In this document: positions 24,688 to 34,703 of the stretch, piece by piece
Position numbering within the stretch: position 1 is the first letter of the stretch
Layout of the letters: the number at the start of each line of letters is the position of its first letter
NCBI GenBank assembly: GCA_023055425.1
Contig: JALGPY010000001.1
Coordinates: 111,705,057 to 111,769,056 of the forward strand
Source: Linanthus parryae
Taxonomy: Eukaryota; Streptophyta; Magnoliopsida; Ericales; Polemoniaceae
DNA: 64,000 nt
Reading direction: 5' to 3'
The notes under the pieces: generated by a model
Seen by the model: the letters and a program-made list of their open reading frames with translations, nothing else
Told to the model about the DNA's origin: nothing
Databases searched by the model: none
Position numbers and translations under genes: made by a program

Positions 24688-26123
24688 TTAACTAAAAGTG
24701 TGGTTTAAACTCTAATTTATATTAAAAATCAACAAATACCTAGTTTATATTAAAGCAGTTATGTTAAATGTCACTAATCACCCCCTAGTTTCAGAAAATA
24801 CAAAACAGCCCCTATGTCATGTTATAATAATTTTCTGAAAATTACACTTTGACCCCTTTTTCAACAACAAACTTGATTTAGCTTCTCTAGTCATGATTTC
24901 AGCTACCAATTCTTGATTTTGATTTCATATAACAACTAAACAGAGGGTATAGCACGTACCTAGGCCAAAAATGGCCGGAAACCGTTGAGATATGTGTCGG
25001 GTCGAAGTCTCGTATCGGAGTCGCCGGAGTTGAAGCTCACCCGCCGGATTTAATGGCTTCTTTGGCCGGTTCTGAGTCTACTGCTGGCTTGGTCGGTGCC
25101 TAAGGAGTCTGCTGGGATCAAGGGAGAGATTGGGTGTTGCTGCTGCGCTTGGCCGGAGTTGGTCGCCGGTTTTAATGGAGGCCGGAGGTGGCGGTGACCT
25201 CTGCTACTCCTGCTGCTGCTACTACTTGGGTTCTGGAACCTCTTTCGATTGGAAAGAGAGTGAAACAGAGGCAGAGAGGTGAATGAGAGAGAGAGAGAGG
25301 CGGTAGTGGTGGTGGGTTTGCTTTCCCGTTCGTCGCCGCCGGCACAGGGGTGGCCGTGGTGGTTGTTGTTGCTGCTACTGCTGCCTCTGTCGGTGTTTGT
25401 TTCAGAGAACAGAGAGGATGGGAGAGCTAGAGAGAGAGAGAGAAGTGGGTGGCTTTCTCGGTGCTTGCTGCCGGAAACAATGGCGGCAGTGGTGGATGGG
25501 GGTGGCTGCTGCCTCTCTTCCTCCGCTGCTGCTGCTGTTCTCTGGTGGCAGGTAGGTGGAGGGAGAGAGTGAGAGATGAAAGAGGTGATGGTGGTGGGTT
25601 TTTACCGAGGTTTCAACGATGATGGTGGTGATGATGTTGACGGTGGTTGTGGTGGTGAAGGTGGCTGCTGGGGCTGCTGCTGCTGGTGGTGGCTGGTGAG
25701 GGCTTTAAATAGTGTAGGTTCCTTGGTGGCCAAGTAGTAGAAGGCGGCGTGAAGCTTCACGAAGGGTGTTGGGGCGGTTACGGGTTGAAGGCGGTTTTCA
25801 TGCTTTGTCGTGAAGGAAATTTTGGAGGGGATGAGTGAGAGGGAGAAGTGGTAATGTGTGGGTGAAGTACTAGTGTTTTAGTGATTGGGTGTGGCAACCA
25901 CACCTAGTCTCGCGGTGGTCGGGTACGCGTTGAAAATTATAATTTTAACTAAATCTACGAAACGTTAACATATTATTTCGCGATCGTTAAGCTATTATTT
26001 TTTCTAAAATTCTCTACAATACAAAACTCAAAAATTTTATTCTCATATTATTTTGCCTATAAAAATTATTATTATGCTTCTTTAATGACTATTTTACCCC
26101 TACGGATTAAACGGGGTATTACA
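23085..26123 (-). repeat. 5' LTR of element D (3039 bp)
   Basis: Matches 18025-21060. Differences seen by eye: positions 23363, 23599, 24051, 24345, 24477 and 25917 (single bases) and three extra bases in the (TTA)n run at about 24610-24687. These account exactly for the 3-bp length difference. It is followed by TSD CTTGC at 26124-26128. Confidence 0.95.
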
Positions 26124-27720
26124 CTTGCTTTAGGCCATAGAGAGACTTTGTTCATTGGCATACAAAACGTGGAAACTGGGGATGAATGATGCCTTCTTGC
26201 TGCTGCATAAACACCTGTGCAGTTAAGTTCCCATTCAAAAAAGGCATTAGAAACATCTAACTTCTTGACACTCCATTGTTGTGCAAGAGCATAAGACAAC
26301 ACAATTCTGATAGTGACATGTTTGGCAACAGGGCCGAAAGTCTTTGCATTATCTAGGCCATACTCTTTTAATGAACCCTTAGCCACTAATCTTGCCTTGT
26401 ATCTAGCAATCTTGCCATCTGCACCTCTTTTTATTTTATAAACCCATTTAGATCCAACATCTTACCTGTTCGGTGGCATTGGAACTAAAACCTAGGTGTT
26501 TTGTTTTTGTAAGGCTGCAAATTCTTCTTGCATAGCCTTCTACCAATGACCATAGTCATTTGCTTGTGTAAAGTTAGATGGTTCAGTGTCATTGTACTCA
26601 GTTTTATCTAAGTGTATTTGATACTTAGGATTGGGTTTGAGAACCCCCACTCCGGATCTAGTCACCATAGGGTGTGAAGAAATAGTTAAAGGATCAGAAG
26701 AAGAAGAAGAGGAAGATGAAGATGACACGTGTGGTAAAGAAGAAGAAGAAGAAGACACATGTTGAAAAGGAGAAACGTCAAAGGACAAACTAGAAAAATA
26801 AGCAATTGGAGAAGGAGAAGTATAAGATAGAAAAGCATTAAGAAAGAAATATGTGGTTTTAGGAATCGCAAAATCTGCAGAATAAGTGGAAGAGTATGGA
26901 AAAATGTGTTCATAAAACACAACATGTCTAGAGGTATATACAGTGTGGGAAACCAAACCCAAACATCTGTAACCTTTAGTGATAGAACAGTAATCAATAA
27001 AACACACTTTGTAGACCGTGGAGACAATTTGATTGAGGAGTAAGGTCTCAGCCAAGGATAACAGAGACAACCAAAGCTTTTGAGTGACAAATAATCAGGA
27101 ATAGTGCTGAAGAAAACCTAAAAAATAAGATTTGAATAAGAGAAGAGATTTAGGTTGTCTGTTTATGAGAAATTTGGCTATAAAGCTGCATCAAGCCAAT
27201 ATCTCATACGGTGATGAGATTGATGAAGAAGAGCCACAACAACTTCTATAATATGTATGTGTCTCCTCTCCACTCTGCCTGCCTGTTCTCGTGTGTGAGG
27301 TTATGTGAGTTGATGAACAGTACCTTGATTAAGTAGATAGACACCAAACTCATTACTAAGAAACTCCCCACCATTGTCTGTTCTAAAAGTTTGAACATGA
27401 CAATGAAATTGAGTAAAGACATTTCTTTTAAATGAACATAAGAAGCATAAGATTGAGACTTGAACTTTAAAGGATACAACCAACAAAATATACTATAGTC
27501 ATAAATAAGGATGAGATAGTATCTATAGTGTTTCCAAGATGGGACAGGGAATGGACCCCAAACATCAGCATGAACCAATTGGAAAGCATGAGAGTCAGAT
27601 ACAGGGAAATGAAGCTTATGACTCTTAGCTATAGTACAAGATTCACACATATTCTATGAAAATTGTGAAGGAAGCTTTAATAATTTGGCTAAGTGATCAT
27701 AAACCTTTTTAGAGGGATGA
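26124..27720 (-). pseudogene. Integrase and RT N-half of copia remnant C
   Basis: From 27720 down: HPSKKVYDHLAKLL and CESCTIAKSHKL (pre-integrase), integrase with LVHADVWGPF, FRTDNGGEF (about 27390) and VERRHIHII (about 27270) in different frames. A spacer follows with a Ser-rich low-complexity tract (26690-26760), then RT start LVAKGSLKEYGLDNAKTF.. and LDVSNAFF (about 26390-26230). It reaches YGLKQ at the element D junction. Stops and shifts are many. Confidence 0.85.
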
Positions 27721-27723
27721 ACA

Positions 27724-29194
27724 ATGGAAGGGAAGCACTTCCCTAACAGTTCTTTCTTTGAGGCAAAAATGGGGCATAACCCATCATGGATATGGAGGAG
27801 TCTGATTGCTGGAAGGAAAGTCATTAAAAAAGGGAGCTTGTGGAGAATTGGTACTGGGAGTGATGTCTCCATTACAAGACACAAGTGGATCCCTAAAAAC
27901 TTTGAAGTGTTATGCAAGCCTGGGATTAATCTCCCTGGTGATACTAAAGTTGCTACTTTGATAAATGCACACAAAAGGTCCTGGAAAGTTTGCACTATCA
28001 ATAATGTGTTCACCCCTGAGGTGGCAAAAGAAATTCTCTCCATCCCTCTATCATGGAAACTTCAACAAGACAAGTTGATTTGACAATTTGATAATCAAGG
28101 AATTTATAATGTCAGATCAGGAACTAGAGTGGCAGATTTATTGGAGCTGGAGGAAGGTAACAACACTTTCTCCCCACCTACCTCTTCTAGTAATTTTGAT
28201 AAAAATTATTGGAAATTTCTTTGGTCTGCAAACCTTCCTCCAAAAATTAAGAATTTTTGGTGGAGACTTATTCACAATGCTATTGCAGCAAGTGAAAATC
28301 TCAGCAGAAGAGGATGCAATACATGCAAAATCTGTGATGAAGAGGTGGAAACTATTGCTCATATATTTCTTTACTGTAATTGGACCAGGCCTTTTTGGCT
28401 TCTCACTGGTTTCAAACATGATGTTTCAAAATCAAAGTTGGAGAAATCTGAAAAATTGGCTTTTGCACATATTTGAGCTCTACAATTCTAAGGGCCTACA
28501 AAAGGAGGATGTTTGGTTCATCATCTGGTGTTGCTGGTGCATGTGGAAAACTAGGAATGATTTCTATTTCAATCACAAGCCTATCCAGCCATTGTCTGTT
28601 TGGACTCAGTGCAAGAACTGTTGGGATCAGTACCAGTACATTTCTGCAAATCTTGTTCCTCAAAAGGTGGAAAGAAATCTAACTTCCCATACACAGAAAG
28701 ATATTAAATGGACACCCCCAGATGATGGTTGCTTAAAGTGCAATTTTGATGCAAGTTTTGACCCCAGTACAAGTTACACATGGTTGATTTATAGGAACTA
28801 TGTGGGTACTGTTATTGAGCTAGGATGGTGTACCAACACAACATCATCGGCTCTGATGGCTGAATCTCATGCTCTTAGGTATGCTTTATGGAATGCTCCA
28901 ATGGAGGACAAGAAGAAGATTAGGTTCGAAGGGGATTGTCAGATTCTGATCAATTTGATAAAAAATGAGACTTCACATTGGAAGATTGCAGAAATTCTTG
29001 AAGATGTTAAAGACAACCTTTTACACCTGGAAGCTCCTTGTAGTTGGATTAGTAGAAAATCAAATGAATTAGCTGATTATTTGGTCAATTTTGTTAAGGA
29101 AGGTAGAAACTTAGATGGAGTTAGTGAGGACTCTGGATTCAAAGAGATAGCTAGAAAAGATTGTAATTTTGGAAGTTGTTCCCCTGTTTCTTAA
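27724..29194 (+). pseudogene. LINE ORF2 C-terminal part: zinc-finger RVT and RNase H
   Basis: Frame 27724-28083 (PSWIWRSLIAGRKVIKKG) ends at TGA 28081, continues in frame to 28476 with the zf-RVT region (LPPKIKNFWWRLIHNAIA; CKICDEEVETIAHIFLYC), then shifts to the frame ending at TAA 29194. The last part is an RVT_3 RNase H with its acidic residues all visible: NFDAS, AESHALRYAL, EGDCQ and ELADYL. One stop and one frameshift only, so this is a fairly recent loss. RT and endonuclease are absent through 5' truncation. Confidence 0.85.
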
Positions 29195-29222
29195 TGGAAT
29201 TTTAATTTTGACAAAAAAAAAA
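27724..29222 (+). mobile_element. 5'-truncated L1-type LINE with poly-A tail
   Basis: It starts inside the ORF2 C-terminal region and ends in a run of ten A (29213-29222) 19 bases after the stop codon. The only target-duplication candidate is TTAGAGG (27709-27715 and 29228-29234), but five bases separate the poly-A from the right copy, so I do not rely on it. Copia remnant C is not seen beyond the LINE, so target DNA was lost or C was already truncated. Confidence 0.83.
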
Positions 29223-29234
29223 CAGCGTTAGAGG

Positions 29235-30213
29235 TAATCTTCTTAAGGCAATAATCATGCACTAATATATGATAAACTTTTAATAATTGAAAAGATAAAC
29301 CACCAAAATTTAAACCTTTTACCAAAGTGATTTTTGATTAAAATCTGATTTTTTAAACAATATTATTAATTTGTAATTTAATTTTTAATGCATAATTAAA
29401 ATAATAAATGTTGTCAAACTGAAGAGTAAAATAATGAGTTCTTGAGGACAACTTTACCACAAGTTTGTCTGAATCTGAGAGGAATATATATTATGGTGAA
29501 CGAGACGGAGGTCTGGTGGTTGTGGTTGCCGGAAAAAGAATACAAGTGAATAGGTGATTGCAGAAGGAACTCGGTCGCTGCGGAGAGAGAAAGAGGAAAA
29601 GATGGTGTCCAACTTTTAGAGGGCCAATTTAATCAATTAAGTAAACATGTTAGTTTGATTTAACCGGACTCAAAACATGTAAAAATGATATCTAAAAAAT
29701 AACATGTAAAAATGTAACTAAAATATTTAGTGTAAAGTAGTAATATTTTCTTTCCGTACATAACTTGGCCGCTAGAAATAGGGGTGTGTCTTGATAATAC
29801 GCAAACAGTAAGAGTATGATGTGCATACTTATTATAACCGGAGAGTACTTTGTGTAAATTACCCAAATAATAAATGTTGCCAAACTGACCCGACTTGGGA
29901 GGGTTATTTTGCAAATAACCAAAAAGAGAAAAGAAGAAGAAATGACAAAAGTTTGGCCAAAAAGGAAAGGCAAGTAGAGGAGGGGGTCAGCGTAGAAAAG
30001 TACACGAAGTTGATTGCAGGTGGTCCCTCAAGAATCCCTGGGCAAATGGCAAAGCGTAATTCGACAGCTAAACCGACACGTGTCCTCCCTAAACACCTCA
30101 AAACCCCCGATAGCCGGTTCCCAAACCCCCCCCCCCCCCCCCCCCCCCCACCTTCCTCCTACCTCCCTCTATGTATCTCCCTCCTCTAGAAGGTCTGCGC
30201 AAGGTCACACAGT

Positions 30214-30252
<39 letters not shown>

Positions 30253-30258
30253 AGAGAG
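29235..30258. other. Upstream region of the pyrophosphatase gene
   Basis: No gene seen. It contains two copies of AATAATAAATGTTG(T/C)CAAAC (about 29401 and 29865), a palindromic G-box-like GACACGTGTC (30075-30084), a 24-C run (30126-30149) and a GA microsatellite (30217-30250) next to the start codon. CT/GA tracts in 5' leaders are common in plant genes. I cannot place a TATA box or transcription start. Confidence 0.5.
30075..30084. promoter_or_regulatory. G-box-like palindrome upstream of pyrophosphatase gene
   Basis: GACACGTGTC contains the ACGTG core bound by plant bZIP and bHLH factors, 174 bases before the ATG. It is a sequence match only. Confidence 0.4.
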
Positions 30259-30384
30259 ATGACTGGGAATTTAGAGAGAGAAAAGGAAGTGAGCCTCGAT
30301 GATTTGAAGAAGAGAATGGCTGATTTTGCTGCAGAGAGGAACTGGGATCAGTTTCATAGCCCTAGAAATCTCCTCTTGGCTCTG
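30259..30384 (+). CDS. DCTPP1: dCTP pyrophosphatase 1-like (MazG family), exon 1
   Basis: The ATG at 30259 opens 42 codons (MTGNLEREKEVSLDDLKKRM.. to ..NLLLAL) and ends in phase 0 at a GTATGC donor. This is the N-terminal helix part of an all-alpha NTP pyrophosphatase of the XTP3TPA/DCTPP1 type, which hydrolyses dCTP and modified dCTP to dCMP and pyrophosphate and so cleans the nucleotide pool. The conserved stretch LKKRMADFAAERNWDQFH before NLLLAL is typical. An in-frame reading continues into the intron but loses all similarity after residue 42, which supports the donor choice. Confidence 0.9.
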
Positions 30385-31354
30385 GTATGCCCCTTCATCT
30401 CCTTCTATGGCTTCTTTAATACATATATATGTATATGTCAAGGTTCTGATTGTTCTTGATCATCATCAAGATTCTGATCTGCCACTCCTTCAATTAATTT
30501 TTTTTGCTCTTTTAACTTTTGTTTGATTTTGTGAAATTTCTTTGACTCAAATATCTGCATGGGGGTTTGTGATGTTTATCTTGTTTCTGAGGGGTTTTAA
30601 TTTGTTCAAGTTGTGATTTGTGGCTACTTGACCCTGTTGTCCCACCTCTTTAAGACTTTAAGCAGTAGTACCATTGGATTTGGTGATGTCTTTTTCTTGA
30701 GCTTTTATTGGGAACAGCACATTGTTCTACTGAGTCCTACTACTACTGTTGATACATCCTTGTTGCATACTACTACTTGAGATGGTACTCCATGGCCTTT
30801 GCTTAAGAGGACTTTGAATGATTTTGACTCTTAAAAGAGTATGATCAAGGAGCTCCAGCCAACAGCTAGCTTAAATAGTTGTTTCTTTTGATGAAACTAG
30901 TTGATAGTTTCTGACTTGTTTTCTTATATGTCAACCATGGTAGGGGTTTGGTTGGGAATTGGATGAAATGTAGACATTTCCTAAGAGGATTGGAATATCT
31001 AATAAGGATGCTTATTAGGCCTAAGGCGTGTGTCTTCTTACAGGCGTGGGATGGGATTATGAAGCACAAGTTGGCTTATGTCGGTGTTTGAGAAAGTGGA
31101 CAATTCGTTAGTAATCCCTGGACCTCAATTAGTCCCCCTATATGAGGTCTTATTGAGTACCTGATGGACTAGGTATTGGGAAGGATGGGTTTATCACATA
31201 GTAGTAGTGATCCAACTAGAGAAACACCAGTCCCCTTGGGACTATCACCACTTGTCCTTCTCAAATCTCAACCCTTCATCTCAAAGAGGTCTAAGGGTTG
31301 TAAGGTAGCCAACATTACAACTATGGATAGTACAAGGCATAGTTACCTTAGTAT

Positions 31355-31440
31355 ATACATATTCTACCAAACACCATCTTATACCTCACCTGACACTATC
31401 AATCCCATCACTATCAATCCTAGTACTATAAATCCCTCGC
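31355..31440 (-). repeat. MITE-like repeat in intron, related to 13700-13765
   Basis: The reverse complement reads (A/T)TTATAGTACTAGGATTGATAG then GATGGGATTGATAGTG and GAGGTATAAGATGGTG, parallel to the 13.7-kb copy. Limits and class are uncertain. Confidence 0.4.
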
Positions 31441-32343
31441 ATCTAAGCCAATCCATAGTAGTAGGTGCATGGAGAGAAATCTCAGTGTCATGAATTCCAT
31501 GAGACGAATCTAAGGGGGACAGAGGAAATGTATATATTGTTCCATTCCTTCACATGTTATCTCTCTTCGTCCACTTTGTATTTGAAGTGCCATGAAAAAG
31601 TTTAAGTGCGTGAATTAAAATATTAGATTGTTACTTCAACTTGCTGTTCTTGCGGACTTGCATTTGTTTTGTAATAACCAGTCACCAATCCAGGAGTAAT
31701 GAGATTGCATGTGAATGCTTTCATGTCAGAGTGTGAACAAATATAAATTTTATGCTAAGGGACAAATCATCTCTAGTTAGTGCCTAGAAAATGTTAACTA
31801 CAGACGTGAAGTCATGTCATGCTGCAATTCACACTCGCTAAGAAACATTCGACACCAGTTAATTATTTAACAATGACCAATACCTAGTGTGGACGTAATT
31901 TGTAATTTCCTAATGAAATTGGTGTTGGAAACTTGCTTTTTGTTTGTCTTTCTGCTCCTTCGGCTTTGGATCCACTATGTACATTTCCTTGGCTGTCATA
32001 ATTTTTTTTTGTCTTTATGCTCCTCCGGCTTTTTATCCATCAGGATTGTCCAGGCAAAGGAAAACAACAAATGTTTTCTGTACGTATGGTTATACAAGTG
32101 CAACCAAGAATACCATTCCCACCATGAGGTCATGTATATTATTCTAAATAAACGTTGCCTTTGAATTGCGACTTAATCTGCATGAGAGACATTACGATCA
32201 GATTAATGTCAACAAATAAATATGTTGTTTGAAATCAGGTCACTTAAGTCATCAAGAAGGATGACAAACAAGTGAGATAGAGCCGCTATTCGGTTGTTTA
32301 CTTCAGAGATTAGTAACTACTGTACATATTGTCTTTTCTGAAC

Positions 32344-32392
32344 TAGAACAGTAACAATCTTTTTTTTGATAAGATAGAACAGTAACAATCTT
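32344..32392 (-). repeat. Ultra-short LINE-like insertion with 18-bp duplication
   Basis: TAGAACAGTAACAATCTT occurs at 32344-32361 and 32375-32392, separated by 13 bases (TTTTTTGATAAGA). The reverse complement TCTTATCAAAAAA looks like a LINE 3' end. The footprint fits target-primed reverse transcription aborted almost at once. Confidence 0.5.
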
Positions 32393-33706
32393 ATTTGAGC
32401 AGTAAAAATCCTGGTATCTACCTTTCTAAGCCACAAGGTAGTTCGACTAAAGACTTGATGGTGACTGCTGAGACAACATGAGGGGGCAAGGGAGGACACA
32501 TGCAGTGATTTGTAAGAAGCATATACAGATAAATGTCCATTCAAAAGGCTTTGAATTGAAGGGCCCAGCGTATTGAAGCCAAGAAAGTGAACCCTCTTAT
32601 TGGTCTTCTTCCCTTTTCAAGCTCTTTTGCCCCTTTTTGTTGGTTAAAATACCCGTTATGCTTCTCGTATCTGTTCACCGTCTATGTTTGGGCCCTGAAA
32701 GTAATTATCACTGAAAAGCTGATTAATTTTGCCTAATCATCTGAGTTAGCCTGGGAGGTAGATTTAGACTCCAGTGTCAGATCTTCGAGTCCATCCTTTA
32801 CAGGTTGAAAAGGGATGAAAAGATACCTATTAGTAACAAACACATGTAATGTAGCTTAATAAACTGGACTGCTTATATGTGAGATTTATTTAACTTCTAA
32901 TAAAGTTCTTAGAGTTGCAAATCTTAGCGGCTTAGCCTTTTCCCATGAACCAGTCCTGTTAGAAATTGTACATGTATGGCATCTTCTTTCATTTTGCTAT
33001 GACTGTTACTCCCTCAAACTGTGCCATTTCTCATTTCGGCTGCCACAGCAACTCCACTCTAGTGATTCTACAAAAGGTTGAAAGACTTGCATTTTTTATA
33101 TCTGCTTTTGTTAACTGATGGCTGTTACACCCACAAAAAGTGTGACTAGAAGTTGAGACAAGTGTGGGTTGTTTCCTCATGTAATGTGAAATTGTGAATA
33201 GTTAAAACCTACAAGTTCCTATTTTCTTTCCTTTGTGGTCAGTTTGTCCTACCAATTTATAGATTGGTGTATTTCAGATATATATAATGGTGAATGGTAC
33301 AAAAAGCTATTGCTACACTTGCCGTGCTAAAAAAATCTTGTTTGTCTTTGTTACATAAGAGAGAAAAAAAAAAGACCAGAGACTTCTTTGTTCCTGTTAT
33401 ATCTTGACATACAAATGTTTAAGATGTTCATGATATCATTTTTTTGTTGAAATACTACAAGTGGTCAAGGAAATTCAAATCTGTTGCAGTACTGGTTTTT
33501 AGTTTCGCTCACGCAGCCACGCAGTGAGCACAGAGTGAACTGGTTTTTAGTTTCAAATTTTGTGCATCGATATGCTTATTGCCACTGGTTTACTGTAGAT
33601 ATGTGTGCAATGTCAAGCCTTACATTATTCCCGTCGTGTGTTAAGCTGAGGCCTAGTTGCACTTGCCTTTTGCTAAATGGTTATTAAATGTACTTGTAAT
33701 AAACAG

Positions 33707-34000
33707 GTGGGAGAAGTTGGCGAACTGTCTGAGATCTTTCAATGGAAGGGTGAGGTTCCAAGAGGTCTACCTGATTGGGAAGAGAAGGAGAAACAACACC
33801 TGGGTGAGGAGCTCTCGGATGTTCTATTGTACCTTGTGAGGCTCTCTGACATATGCGGCGTCGATCTTGGTAAAGCTGCTCTTCGCAAGCTTGAACTCAA
33901 TGCCATCAAATATCCCGTGCAGGTCTGCAAGGGCTCTTCTAAGAAGTACACCCAGATCTCAGAAGAAAGCAAAAACAATGAAAGTCACGGAACTGATTGA
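33707..34000 (+). CDS. DCTPP1: dCTP pyrophosphatase 1-like (MazG family), exon 2
   Basis: Begins after AACAG at 33707 and ends at TGA 33998-34000; with exon 1 it makes 139 residues, a usual length for the family. The metal-binding MazG signature is complete: E45-x-x-E48 (VGEVGE) and E77-x-x-D80 (EELSD). Also conserved are the FQWKGE loop (residues 53-58), VLLYLVRLSDICGVDL (81-96) and NAIKYPV (107-113). The tail (117-139) is polar and variable. No signal or membrane segment is seen, so a cytosolic or nuclear enzyme is likely. No lesions seen: this looks like a working host gene. Confidence 0.93.
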   Translation: MGEVGELSEIFQWKGEVPRGLPDWEEKEKQHLGEELSDVLLYLVRLSDICGVDLGKAALRKLELNAIKYPVQVCKGSSKKYTQISEESKNNESHGTD

Positions 34001-34703
34001 CTTTGCTTTGGTGGAGTGTTCATGCTCTCTGATTAGAAACCGTAGCATATCCTTAATTAGTTTTGAGCTCTGTTTTGTTCTTGTCTGGATGCTTAAGTGC
34101 AGTGTTAACAGTGTAACTGTTGATTTATCTTCCTGAAGGTGATTTGTCTCTTTCTCAGACTCAAGTTGGCCTACATTTCTACTGCTGCTCAGGATTTTGC
34201 TTGGATTGATTAATGCAGGGTGGTCCATTTAGGCATTTACTTCTGATTTTTCTGAGCGAGTTGTTTTTGTGGTGGGGGTGAATGCAAGGATGTTGGAAGT
34301 CATGGTGTCAGGGGCCTGTTGGACTGGGTTGAAAATGAGAGAACTTGAACCCCCGGGACCGGGCCAAAAACCCATGGGGGCTGGTGGGCCGGGTAACACA
34401 TTATAATATATTAGATAATATATTTTTAATATTTTTATATATATAATAAATTGTACTGTTTTGAGGGTTGCCGAAGCGGCCTGGTGGGGCTGGCCCGGGC
34501 TGTGTTGGACGGGGCCGGGCCTAGCTCATTTTAGTGCGGGCCAGGCCGGTTTCAAGTCCGGGCGGCGCCATGAGTTGGAAGTTGTCCAGGACTGGCTGTA
34601 TGGGCTGCATTGTGGTCATGGTGTATATAGAGGATCATTTATTTTGATTATTTATGTGACTGAGATGCTTTTTGACACACCAGTGTCACAGTTTAGGATT
34701 ATT
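34001..34703. other. 3' flank of pyrophosphatase gene
   Basis: About 250 bp of T-rich sequence probably holds the 3' UTR; no clear AATAAA. The segment at 34310-34570 contains clustered GGGCC/GGCCC-type GC-rich words (GGGCCGGG, GGCCCGGGC) around an AT-rich core, probably a repeat of unknown type. Confidence 0.45.

Larger units (their letters stand above)
18025..26123 (-). mobile_element. Gag-only LTR retrotransposon D (TR-GAG type), 8.1 kb, young
   Basis: Complete element: LTRs 18025-21060 and 23085-26123, 5-bp TSD CTTGC, minus-strand PBS at 23071-23082, PPT at 21061-21077, and a 2024-bp interior holding one intact gag frame. No protease, RT, RNase H or integrase is present, so it can only move using enzymes from a partner. 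Gag form, very long LTRs, iMet primer and TGTAATACCCC LTR start suggest a deletion derivative of a Ty3/gypsy chromovirus (Tekay/Del-like), which is inference. Plant gag-only terminal-repeat elements are known as TR-GAG; this one is unusual for its long LTRs. Six substitutions and one 3-bp microsatellite difference separate the LTRs by eye. Confidence 0.94.
16693..27720 (-). mobile_element. Copia remnant C, split by element D
   Basis: Minus-strand copia parts at 16693-18024 (LTR, RNase H, RT C-half) and 26124-27720 (RT N-half, integrase, pre-integrase). They join exactly at codons for KQ/AP of the RT motif YGLKQAPRSW once element D and one copy of its 5-bp duplication are removed. Gag, protease and the 5' LTR are missing: the element stops at about 27720, where a LINE begins. 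It is frameshifted throughout. Confidence 0.87.
30385..33706 (+). other. Intron 1 of the pyrophosphatase gene (3.3 kb)
   Basis: GTATGC...AACAG, phase 0. It contains a MITE-like repeat (31355-31440) and a tiny LINE-like insertion (32344-32392). Short reading frames inside (for example 31889-32164) resemble nothing I know. Confidence 0.88.

Noticed and set aside
31889..32164. 91-codon frame in the intron
   Set aside because: Hydrophobic, T-rich, with an internal near-duplication; no known family and no splice support.
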